Assembly (NCBI GenBank): GCA_028023455.1
Contig: JAQFVV010006335.1
Location: forward strand, 2,156,412-2,220,411
Source of the DNA: Epiperipatus broadwayi
Taxonomy: Eukaryota; Onychophora; Udeonychophora; Euonychophora; Peripatidae
DNA: 64,000 nt
Reading direction: 5' to 3'
A program made the translations under genes and the position numbers. Positions 50,846-64,000 of the stretch are shown here, in pieces. The notes below the pieces were generated by a model that was not told the origin of the DNA, made no database searches, and saw nothing but the letters and a program-made list of their open reading frames with translations. Each line of letters opens with the position of its first letter. Within the stretch, counting starts at the first letter, position 1.

Positions 50846-52850
50846 TATAACGATCGGAATGAAAGTGAAGATCAAATCTAACCACAAAAACAATATCTGC
50901 TCTACAAGGCGCCATCTAGGCATTTAAACCTAGAAAAATTTATAAAGTAGGCAGATATGCGCTGTTAAGATTCCACTTTATTTAAATATTCCGATCGTTA
51001 GCCCAAGTCACTAGCTCAGTGGAGACGCAGAGATAAAAATCTATATCTTAATTTATATCTTAAATATCAATAAATAAAGCCAGTGCCAGAAATTAACACA
51101 TAAAAATATTTATTTATGCACATATAAAACAACATTTAAATTTTGAGGAATAAATTCAACATTTTAGATTTTTCTATTAATCTTTTAATTTTACATTTAA
51201 TAAGTTTCAATGAGTTTAATATTTTATTTAGATAGTCAAGTATGAATAGACTACATAGATCTGCATTTGAAAAGAAAATATTCTTCCCTGATTTAACCTT
51301 AGGCAACAAATTTCGCAATCAACTGGCGCCAATCCATCTGATACATTCATGTATTCAATGTAGCATGATACGACAACACAAAATACTATACTGTCAGGAA
51401 TGGACATCTGAACAGTAAGTAGAATTAGAGAAGACATTGACTCTCCACCAACAGGAATGTTACATCTGTTGGCAAGTAGAACAATAAACAAAAAACTCAA
51501 TAGGAATGGACTGTGGTCTTCTGCCGACTTACAAACCCATCCATAGGCAAGCAGAAGGTGTGTGGCATATATATGCAATCCTGCCCGTAGCAGACCTCAT
51601 ACTACATCTACAATTACACAAATATATCCAATCCATTGAACCAATTCAACTACGAAATGAATAACCTAAGATTACCCTCCCTTAATATAACTTTACAAAA
51701 CCATATAGCCATTCATGCCCGACTTAAATTTAACATTTAAATACATTCACACAGATTTGTTTAAAAATGTTGGGTATACATTGATTACATACATTCCACG
51801 GTCAAAAACATTTCAAAATAAACATAAATGATCGAAATACAAAATTATTGATACCAACAATCGCAGAGGGAAATTTATAAGTAACCCAATAGTATTCACC
51901 ATAAGATACTTGCGTTGTCACCAATAACTTAAAAGACATCCGAATAAATACATTTTAGATACCGTACGGTATCATTATTTATCGAATGTCTATATATTTT
52001 GATCAAATATGAAAACCAAAATATAATTAACCGTGAATGAATCCATGCAAGCGTCTATAAACAACTTAAATTTCATGCATTTAAATAATCTTTACAATAA
52101 GAAAAAAAAATGGAAATGATGTTTATCAATCGGAAAACATATAAAATTAAACATTATTAATTTGATTTAAAAACTTACAAAAGTCAGATAAGAGTCCATT
52201 TTAACATTTAAGTTGGCTTGTTTATCAATTTATAAAACTTGACAAAAGTTCTTAATTGATTTTAATAATTGTTCATTTCATATAGCTTATGGTAGAAGAG
52301 TCCAGGTTCCTGTTTTTAATTCCCATGACGCCTCCATTGGAAGATAATGTTCTGGAGATGGCCATAGCTGGTTCAAGGTATCACAGTCTTTTTCTTTTTT
52401 TAAATAGAGAGTGTGGTATGTGCATCCTACCACAACTCTCAAACACACAATGCTGGAACTGACAGAAAAAACTGTATTTCCCTTTTTATATTAATCCACA
52501 TGGATTCAATCAACAAAATGTCACTAATCCATCACTTTCGTTAGGGTCCAAGCCAAGGCTTAGTGCTTCCATTGGTCAAGCTAAAATCTCTTTATTCTCT
52601 TATCTAATTTACTCTCTGACTTTTTAATTAGACAGCTTTTGGATAATTAATAAACAATCATTTCCATTTACAGATTACAGGAATTAATTAATACCTGTTT
52701 TTATTTTTACTTACGTTATTTCTTTTTTAAATGATTTTTATATTTAAATCTTTTTTTATAAAAAAAAAATACATTCAAATACCTTTTTTTATTTATTAAA
52801 AAAAAATATTTTTAAAGTTTAGCAATGTAATGACATATTTATATATCATT

Positions 52851-52853
<3 letters not shown>
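50846..52853 (-). repeat. 5' LTR of the non-coding element (2008 bp)
   Basis: Matches 48126-50245 throughout, with a few percent differences, mostly transitions at CpG-type positions, and a 112-bp deletion near the U3 start. The 116-codon frame is at 51228-51578. The plus-strand frame at 49570-49908 of the other LTR is broken here by a TGA, so it is not a conserved gene. Confidence 0.88.

Positions 52854-52910
<57 letters not shown>
52854..52910. repeat. (TA)n microsatellite at the LTR element's right border
   Basis: TA tract between the LTR end and the second half of repeat R. Confidence 0.95.
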
Positions 52911-52914
<4 letters not shown>

Positions 52915-52924
52915 TGTTCACATT

Positions 52925-53115
52925 ATATTATAATAGCTAATTTTCAAACTTTAATGAACAGGCTTCAACATTATCAACTCCCCAAACCTTCAGCCATCCA
53001 TATCATTGAAAATCTGATGATGATATGTTTAAAGTCCTTGTTTGTCAAATTTGTTGTCATAGTCATGTTAAACGTGTCATTTCAACATTTCATATACAGG
53101 TCTTTAAGAGCAAAT
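52925..53115 (+). repeat. Dispersed repeat R, second part
   Basis: Matches 38665-38860 (ACAGGCTTCAA, CAGCCATCCAT, GAAAATCTGATGATG). Together with 47935-48117 it makes one R copy split by the LTR element. The frame 52954-53202 is a chance reading. Confidence 0.7.
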
Positions 53116-53282
53116 AAATACATAGAAGAGAGATGGGTAGAATACAGGCTGAATCTGTCATATTTAAAAACAATTAAGATTTTTAATGACATGAATGGCT
53201 GAAAAACTGGTGAGTGGGGGGAAATTAAAGCCTAGGTATTAAAGTTTAAAGATTTAATATATTTTTATATAAACCAAACACT

Positions 53283-53470
53283 GATTATATATATGTGTGT
53301 GTGCAGGAGATGATGATTACAACCAACTTATGAGTGCTGGTTCAGAGTAAAATATGTGTATTAAGGTTCATTTATCTGTTTTATATATAAGTGGTTCTGT
53401 ACATTGGATGTATACAATGGAGTGGATTTCTGAAATGAGCTTGAAAGTCTGAATTCAAATTCCATCTTAT
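53283..53470 (-). repeat. Dispersed repeat R, first part, inverted
   Basis: The reverse complement carries AGACTTTCAAGCT, ACAGATAAATG and GTAATCATCATCTCCTGCAC, matching 47935-48117. Its orientation is opposite to the neighbouring second part. Confidence 0.7.
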
Positions 53471-53586
53471 TAAATCTAGTGTGTATACATATATTATACT
53501 TGTATTTAAATCTTAAAGCATTCTTTAAAAAAATTGCATATTATTTTATGTAAATGATTTCAAATATAGAGACTCAAACATAATAC

Positions 53587-55888
53587 ACCTGGGTGATTTT
53601 TGTGTGGATTTTTTAATGCAATTTTAAAGTTATGGAATTCATGTTTTTTCTTGTTATTTTTTTATGTTGTTTTCTTTTATGAGATAAAAAAGTTCATATT
53701 TCACTTAAAATCAGGATTTCCCCACTTTATGTACATGCATTATATTTTACATATTTTAAATATCTGTTGGAAAAAGATTTGGCAATAAATTTAGATACTG
53801 TAGAAGATTTAGTAAAAGGTAATAAAACAGAAGTGGAACCTGTTCATTTCACAGCAAAACTGATTTGAGAAAGTCTTCAACCTTCTAATGAATTGGACAA
53901 TCATTTTCTTGTTAATGACACAAATTATGAATGATCACTTAAATTCTAATGAAAGCTAAATAGTTGTATGTCTGGGTATTGCAAGCTTCATAAACAATTA
54001 GTAAAATCATTGTCTCTAATCTTAATCACTGATTACACTGTCGACAAAATCAATTAACTTTTAGACTGAAATTTTTGCATTGGCTGAGAGAATTAAAGTT
54101 TTAAACTTTTGATTAGTTTAATTACAGAATCAGCAGTAAAAATATTATCATCTTTTAACCCTTTCAACGATTATTATTTAATTGGCCGAATGAGTTAAAA
54201 ATCAAAACTTGTAATTGGCCAACTCACAACTTTAACAAAATCTATTGTTAAAATAGATCACTTTTAATAATATAAATACGTTAGTTTCGTTTGTAAAAAG
54301 TATATTACTGAATTTTCAGATTACGAAAGCAAATGAAAGTCTTTTCAAAAATAAAATTTGATTTATAATTTAAAAAATATTCAATTGTGGTGAAATAAAA
54401 GTAACCGCTATTCAACCAACCAAAAAAGATTGCTGACGCAATCTTTTTTTTTTCACTTTAACGTTACGATCAATATGTAGCAATAAATAAATAATTCTTG
54501 GTAATATCTTAACTATTTTTCTAAAATAATTTGATTTTTAGTATTATTTTATCAATAATAATTTGTAATTCAATTCAAATATTGTTTAAAATGTTGTAAA
54601 CATTCGTTTATCATTTTCGTAATAAAAATCAAAATGAACGTAACTTTTTACTTTTTGGCAGCCATTTCCCTTTCTGACAGAAGTGGGACAGCCAATAAGA
54701 TTCAAGAAAAGTTGGTGAGGAGGCGGTGCTTTGGTTTTGTTTGACATATATGGTCATTTTTATTGATTTTTTACTTGTAAAATAACTCTGAAGAGGGCAT
54801 CATCTTACAGAACTTTTGATTTTCTTTCGAATGACATATAATATGTATACGTGCGATAGAAAGTAGCCGATTTAGAGTGACGTCAAATCTTCTCGTTTTT
54901 AGATGAGTCGTGCATTTTAAGCGTTAATATTAGATTCAATTGTAAAACCCAATTAATAATTTGCCAGATTATGAAAGTGAATGAAAGTTTTTTCAAAAAT
55001 AAATTTCTATTTATGATTATAAAAATATTTGATATTGGACAACCTAAAAAGAATGTTCATTACCAATTACAAAATGCTGCATATGTCATTGATTTTTTTC
55101 TCAATTTATGTTCATGGAAAAGTAAAAAATATTTACTAAAATCCTAACTATTTTTCTAAAATAATTATATTTTCAGCATAATTTATCTAAATATTTTATA
55201 ATATGTAAAAATACAAAAGAAATACTCTAAAATATACATTTTCATTTTGAATATCAAAACAAAAAAACTTGAAGCTGTCAAAACTGTTGTCAAGCACTCC
55301 CATTGGTTCAAAATGAGCAACAACATGTCAGCACCTTATGGTACATTTGAAGCTTTAAAAACACTGTAAATTCATTACAATAACACAAACAATGATGGTT
55401 TTAGAGTGACTTAAGGCCATAAATGAAAATTTTCAGTTGATACACCATATTAAACATAGCATGAGTCTGAAGTTAACACTAATTGTATTTCCTTTTGTGA
55501 TGAATCTGATTTTGTATCAGTCCCCAAACATACCTGCATATTTCAAATAGCAATAATGATTAAAATATGTATAAAAAAGAAAAATAAATTACACATAAAA
55601 ACATATTGTTTTGAATAAAATTAAAAAATTAATAAAAAAGGTAAAAAAAGTGTGTCTTCTATAACTTTTTTTCAAATATTTAAAATTTAATATTAGACAT
55701 ACTTTATTTTCTTATTTGTTTATACAAATTTTAAAGTAATTTTACTTTCTTGCTTTTTTCTTATGCAATTTTTGAAAATTATGGAATGTATCCCACATTT
55801 TTCAATGTAAGTTAAGTCTATTTTTGTGCAATTTCTTTAATGTGGGTTTTTTGTGGAGCCTATCTACCACATAAAAAGACATTGATGT
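53587..55888. mobile_element. TIR element, copy 2, with nested insert
   Basis: Begins ACCTGGGTGATTTTTGTGTGG and ends with a decayed inverted counterpart (TACCACATAAAAAGACATTG). The outer parts (53587-54043 and 55443-55888) match 7523-8526 in order. CpG-containing words of copy 1 appear here as TpG or CpA (GCGGAT/GTGGAT, AACGCGAT/AATGCAAT), consistent with age. No transposase. Confidence 0.7.
54045..55440. repeat. Nested 1.4 kb insert with two diverged tandem units
   Basis: It is absent from TIR element copy 1. Two units about 650 bp apart share GATTA-GAAAG-AATGAAAGT-TTTTCAAAAATAAA (54319 and 54968), AACTATTTTTCTAAAATAATT and a later GTCA/TGACAGAAG or GTCAAAACTG region with CCAAT or ATTGG. 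No open frame. Possibly a repeat-bearing solo LTR or satellite-like insert. Confidence 0.6.
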
Positions 55889-56052
55889 GAAGTTATAAAT
55901 AATTTTTAATTTATTATTAAACATGTTCTAGCTATTTTAATTCCTTGTAAATACTTTCATACAATTATGAATTTTAATGGGATAAGATTAATGATTTTCC
56001 TTACAAATATTAAACAAAAGTTTAATATTATTGAGATTTTTTTATTTAGTAT

Positions 56053-59000
56053 TGTGCCCTTTTGTATGGGTCACCATTTAATTTTTGTGCTAATCTATTA
56101 AAAAATTTTAAATTTAAGATATATTTGAATATGTGATGTTAATTTTGCTTATGGTAATATTTCAAAAGGTTTAATTAAAGCAATCTATGAGTATTTGATA
56201 TGTGAAATTGTGCTGATATAGAGAGAGACATTTTAAATGATGATGATTATAATATATAATTGGGAAAAATGGCCATAATCAATACTGCATTAATATATTT
56301 AATAAATAGGTATTTAAAGCTAAAAGTGTTTAAAAGACAAGTAAGATTAAATACATATATTTATTGTTGATAAAATAATGATATAAAAGAATATAAATAT
56401 TTTAAATTATTATAAATACTTAAATAGAAGATTGATATTTGATTTTAATAATATCGAATAATTATTTTAAAATCTATTATAATATCTTATTTATTTAAAA
56501 AATATTTATTTTAAAAAATGCAATTGTTAGTTTATTTTTAGACGATGATAAGCGTTTCTTGTGTTATAAAGAACAGATGTTATACACACACATGCTTGGA
56601 AGTTATCTAATAAAGTTGCAAAACTATTTTAAAAAATCATGTTATAAATTTATAAATAATACGTGAGTTATCACGAGATAAAATAAAGATAAATCAATGT
56701 AGAATATTAAATCTGATTTTAAAATATTGTTTTAAAAATATGACATATAAAAAATATTTAGTTTATTTAAAAATAATCTTATAAAAGTTAAAATTAAAAT
56801 CAAGTGAAATAATATATTTTTTAAAAGTGTTTAATGGATTTAAATAAACGATAAGAATTATTTTAAAAATGTAATAATGTAATAAATATTAAATATTAAA
56901 TAAGTCATTATTTATTTTTAATTTTGTGTTGTTGGTAAATATGTAAATAAGCCAGCAAATTGATTGTTTAAATGTACCAATCAAATGGGAAGTTTCTTCC
57001 GGTATAAAAGCTCAGTTCAATTGTTAGGAGGGGACTTCGTGATTGAATTATCAACTTAATTGTGCTATTAAAAAAAAATAGCTAAGTAAATTTATAGACG
57101 CTCTAAAATCATTTTTTAAAAATTACAAGAGTGTCGTTATAAATAATCTCTAAAAGTTTTAAATAATAGACATGCAGTGTTAACTTAATTTTTTGCCTAT
57201 CGGTCTTCTCTAAATTGAAGCTCAATTTGCAAGCAAATAGTCATGGGAACATCATATATAATGAAAATATATCGGAAACTTTACCCTAGAAATATGACAA
57301 ACGCTGGATTAGTTCAGAAATTTACAAGATGGAGAAAAGTAGTATTTTGGATAGTATATAATTTTAAAAGCTAATTACTATTGCTTATTAGAAAATAGAT
57401 ATTTTAAAGAATAAATACTTTTGTGTAAAGAAAGTATTTTTGCAAGCTATAAATTTAAAAATATATCTTAAGTAAAGATATTAAAAATGAAAGTAGTTTT
57501 ATAAATACTTGCCTTGTTAAGTCTTTATGTTTAAAAGACTGAATGTTGATAATTTTAAAAGTAAGTCAATTGAAATATAATTAGCTAAAAATATTAATAT
57601 AATGGGATTATTATATTGAAATAATTTAAACGCTGGCCGTTTTATAAATAAAGAAGTTTACTCTTACCTGGATGTTTTTTTGTTAAAAAATGCGCAAGTA
57701 ATAAGTGGACGTCCCAGTTAATTTAAAATAATTAAATGATAATTTTTCATAAAACTAAAGACTAAGCTAAGATAATAACTTTTAAATAATATTCTTAAAA
57801 GAACTAGATCCGGAGCCTATAAACTATTTTAATTTATTTTATTTTCTTGTGGGGAACTTATTTTTAAAAAAAGAACATTTTCGTTTTTCATAAACTTTTA
57901 AAAAAACACGTGGTGGACCGGAAACAGGAAATGGTGTTCTAGTAAATGTGTACCTAGGATTTTAAGAACTATTATGGTTAAAAGAAAACATCGCTGGATT
58001 TACGTAATATAAATTCTGTTTATTTATTTAATATAAAATTTAAATATTATTAATCTATTAAAAATAAGATAGGTACATTTCTTAAAATAGTAACTAAAAA
58101 TAATATAATAATTAATTGCATAAGTTTATTTTATAATTAATATAAAACGTAATATGTTAAAGAATGATCGTAAGTGTAAATGTGAATTATTTTATGAAGC
58201 TGTAATTCCGAAGAATATTGGAAGATGGACTGTACATTAAATCATTATTGATGGTAAAAATTGTATAATAATAATAATTTTAATGTATTTAATATGTTTT
58301 CTTTAGATTAACCGAATGATATGTTATTTTGAATGAATGTATGATTATTTTAAAAATACACACACATTATATTGGCAGTGACAGTTTTATTTAAATATGC
58401 ATAATTTGAATTTATGAAATAAATACGATGCAACATTACATAAAAAGCTTAGAAATAATTATATGATTCTTTCGTTAATAAATTTTGATATTGTTTTTAT
58501 GTTATAGTATTAGAATTATATTTATTGTTTATAAGTAATTATTTTATATTGCAAATTAGGAAGAGAGTTAAAAGTCTGTATTTTTATTTTTATTTTATTG
58601 GATAATTTGAGCTAAGTTTTATGTAGAAGTTTATATTTGAGTTTGAGATTTCCTGAATATAAATGATGAAGTATCAATAGTATGGATAATTAGTATTTAT
58701 TTAAATTGATGATTGTTTTCCCGGAATTTTAGATAAGTTTTAGAGGATGTTTTGTAGATAAAAGTTTATTAAGAAGGAGTAGAATAACACATAAAGTAAA
58801 GTAATAATTTTACATAGAAAAGAATCATAGAATTTATCTAATATAATACTTTATGAGTTGGAAATTGATTAATAATTTAAATATTATTATTTTTTTAACA
58901 GTACATATATGTAATGCATATTTGATAAAACATGTAACATGAATTGTATTAAATGAAATATAAATTATAATCAGTTATTTTATTACATTACAAAGCTACA

Positions 59001-60315
59001 TTGGTTTATACATGTATGATATTAAAGTAGTATTAATAGTAAAGTGAACACATACTAGTACATGATGAAATAAGTAACAGTAATACTTAAGTGATGTAGC
59101 AATTTAATTAGTAAAGTTTAATTTTTTTACATATGCTACATAAATATTAATTTACATAAATTTTTCTGTATAATAATTGAAGTTCACTGATATTTATTTA
59201 AAGTCTAAGTTTTGAAAACATACTTCAATGTTATTAGTACAGCATTTTAAAGAATGTATAATTACTTATTAGGAGCATGAGCTAATAACAGTGTAAACAT
59301 TTTTGTATTATTATTTTCTTATTTTATTTTCTTTGTTTTCATAATTTTGAACTGTAAATATTGTAAATAAATTTTTAGTTGAAGTTAATGTAAATAAACT
59401 TGTTTAATTTGTTTTAAAAGTGTGTCGAGTTCATTATTTTGCACCACAGCATTTGACAGCAGATAATTTGAAGAAACATAATATTTGCACAATGTGAATT
59501 TATTAATATTATTTTAGAAATAAATATAATATTTTCCTGATTATCGTTTATGAGAATTGATTGACATTATTACATTATATTACAATGGTCATAGAATAAT
59601 TATAATGCATAATATAAGAGTACAATATTATTTATTGCCACAGATTATTAAGTTGTAAGATTTTGATCTATTCTAGAATTAAGATACTATAGGGAAATAA
59701 AAGATATACATATGATTATTTATTTGTTTAATACTTAATAATATAACAGAAATAGATAAGATTAAGTTATACCCTAAGATTAGTATTGAATATTATTATT
59801 ATTAGAATAAGTTAGATGTATTTAGGTTTGATATAAAATCCCATATCATACTTATTTACATGAGTTATCATTACTTTAAAATAATTAGAAGAACCTGAGA
59901 TTATTTAATTATTTTTTTTAAAATTAAAAGTTAAGATTTATTTATTTTATTATTATTAAAGATAATTTATTTTATTTTAAAAGTCATAAGAATGCTGTAG
60001 ATGTAGTAATAGGATAGTAAGGAAGTAATAGTATTCTTATGTCATTGAGACAGTGTCTTGAAAGATATTTACTCAATGTAAATCTACTTATTGCTTTGTA
60101 ACTTTACTTCACAGTCTCGTGATTTTAATAAATACTTATTTAATTAGTACATATTATAGAAATATATTAATTTTGATAATTGATAATAAATTTAATTAGA
60201 ATATGATATTATAAAAGTAAATTAAAGATAGATATGCAAATTTTAACTGAGTATTATAATTCAATTGAGCTAGTCGTATTTCAAATAATATTATACATCG
60301 AGAAGTAAGGGTACA
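56053..60315 (+). mobile_element. Long LTR-like element, copy 3
   Basis: 4263 bp, starting TGTGCCCTT and ending AAGGGTACA, flanked on both sides by GTAT (56049-56052 and 60316-60319), consistent with a 4-bp target-site duplication. CCAAT at 56977-56981 and TATAAAAG at 57003-57010; AATAAA at 59366 and 59393. It aligns with copy 2 from end to end by eye. No coding sequence. Because copy 1 also has GTATATT after its end, the GTAT could in principle belong to the element. Confidence 0.7.
56977..57010 (+). promoter_or_regulatory. CCAAT and TATA boxes of long LTR-like copy 3
   Basis: CCAAT (56977-56981) and TATAAAAG (57003-57010), the same 26-bp spacing as in copy 2. Confidence 0.6.
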
Positions 60316-60319
60316 GTAT

Positions 60320-63170
<2,851 letters not shown>

Positions 63171-63914
63171 TTTTTTTAAAATTGATGTAATAATGTTTTG
63201 TTTTATCATGTCTTAAAGAATAAATTCATGGTTCACCTTGTTTTATTCTAATACCGAATAACAACACTAAGTAAGATTTAGCATTAAAAAAAAAGATTGC
63301 TAACCAAAGAGATTGAAAACATTTCAACTTAAGATCATTTTACCAAAATAACATTATTTTTTTTATGTATGTATATTTCTGTAGGAAGCTTCAAAAAAAA
63401 GTAATGGGTTACATTTTCATATGTAGGAATTTATTTCTATGTGTGTATGTATAATTAATATTTTAAAATATATTTATTTATAATAAAAATCATTCAATGA
63501 ATTTTATAAGACAATTGCCTTGATATTATTAAATGATAACAATAATGGATGTTACACCATACAAATAACTTATATGGAACCCAGTGTTGTGAAGTAGAAG
63601 CTCTCCACTTTTTTTTAAGTGCGTTTGTTTCATGTATATATTTTGCTAATTTTGAAAGAATGTTTTTTTAACAAACGTTTCTTTTATTAGTAAATGCAAC
63701 ATGTGTATTCAAGAAATTCTATATTAAACAACCATACAATATGACATGCTAGAAAGGAAATTTGGCATATGTTCATCAAAACAAATAAAATTGTAAATCA
63801 AATTTTAATATTAACTGAAGTAAAGATACTGTTGTATTCAAGAAAATTTATTTTTTATTTTTATTGGAGATTTCAAAAATGCTTATTTAAATACAATAAA
63901 TATGCATCTGCTTG

Positions 63915-63920
<6 letters not shown>
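63171..63920. other. AT-rich DNA, no supported gene
   Basis: Nothing recognisable. Confidence 0.5.
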
Positions 63921-63963
<43 letters not shown>

Positions 63964-63997
63964 TTATTATATAAGTATATATATATATATATATATT
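63921..63997. repeat. (TA)n microsatellites at the window end
   Basis: Two TA tracts (63921-63960 and about 63976-63996) separated by TGGTTATTATATAAG. Confidence 0.93.
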
Positions 63998-64000
63998 GTA

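Larger units (their letters stand above)
48126..52853 (-). mobile_element. Non-coding LTR retrotransposon with giant LTRs
   Basis: Minus-strand order is: LTR (52853 to 50846), primer-binding site, about 600 bp of internal DNA, LTR (50245 to 48126). The LTRs are nearly identical in sequence and carry CCAAT, TATA and poly(A) signals. The internal part has no gag, protease, reverse transcriptase or integrase. It is thus a non-autonomous element of TRIM or LARD style, but with LTRs over three times longer than the internal region. It sits in (TA)n, so the target duplication (probably TA-rich) cannot be read. Confidence 0.88.

Overview
This window is an AT-rich stretch of animal nuclear DNA made almost entirely of transposable-element remains, foldback repeats and (TA)n microsatellites. 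I found no convincing host gene, rRNA gene, functional tRNA gene or CRISPR array. The element mix is EN+ Penelope-like elements (PLEs), RTE-type non-LTR elements, non-coding LTR elements, TIR elements and a tRNA-derived SINE. This fits an invertebrate, and I lean towards a lophotrochozoan mollusc such as a cephalopod. The lineage is an inference from style, not from a diagnostic gene.

Layout. 824-5418, 24627-28853 and 56053-60315 are three same-strand copies of a 4.2-4.6 kb TGT...ACA element that looks like a very long solo LTR, with CCAAT, TATA and poly(A) signals but no retrotransposon proteins. 7523-8526 and 53587-55888 are two copies of a TIR element; the second carries a 1.4 kb nested insert that is itself a diverged tandem duplication. 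8875-24000 is a PLE hotspot holding three PLE families (called A, B and C here), nearly all arranged head-to-head and bounded by (TA)n tracts. A fourth, older PLE family lies at 43.2-44.0 kb (again head-to-head) and possibly at 47.0-47.7 kb. Two decayed RTE elements occupy 31.8-34.6 and 40.2-42.3 kb. A non-coding LTR retrotransposon with 2 kb LTRs and only 600 bp of internal DNA lies at 48126-52853 on the minus strand, inserted in the (TA)n of another repeat. A further PLE-type 3' end with a canonical hammerhead core is at 62.5-63.2 kb.

How the parts relate. The PLEs encode a reverse transcriptase (YVDD) and a GIY-YIG endonuclease. Their 3' ends carry hammerhead-ribozyme-like motifs, in one family overlapping the stop codon. 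The repeated association of PLE ends with (TA)n suggests that these arrays are the preferred landing sites. The smallest foldback (8975-9302) contains only two inverted PLE-A 3' ends, so it appears to be a coding-free derivative of that family.

The points most worth following are the recurrent head-to-head PLE foldbacks with ribozyme motifs, the paired U3/A8 change in the PLE-A hammerhead-like core, and the miniature LTR element with giant LTRs. All comparisons were made by eye; identities are approximate, and family names A, B and C are local labels.
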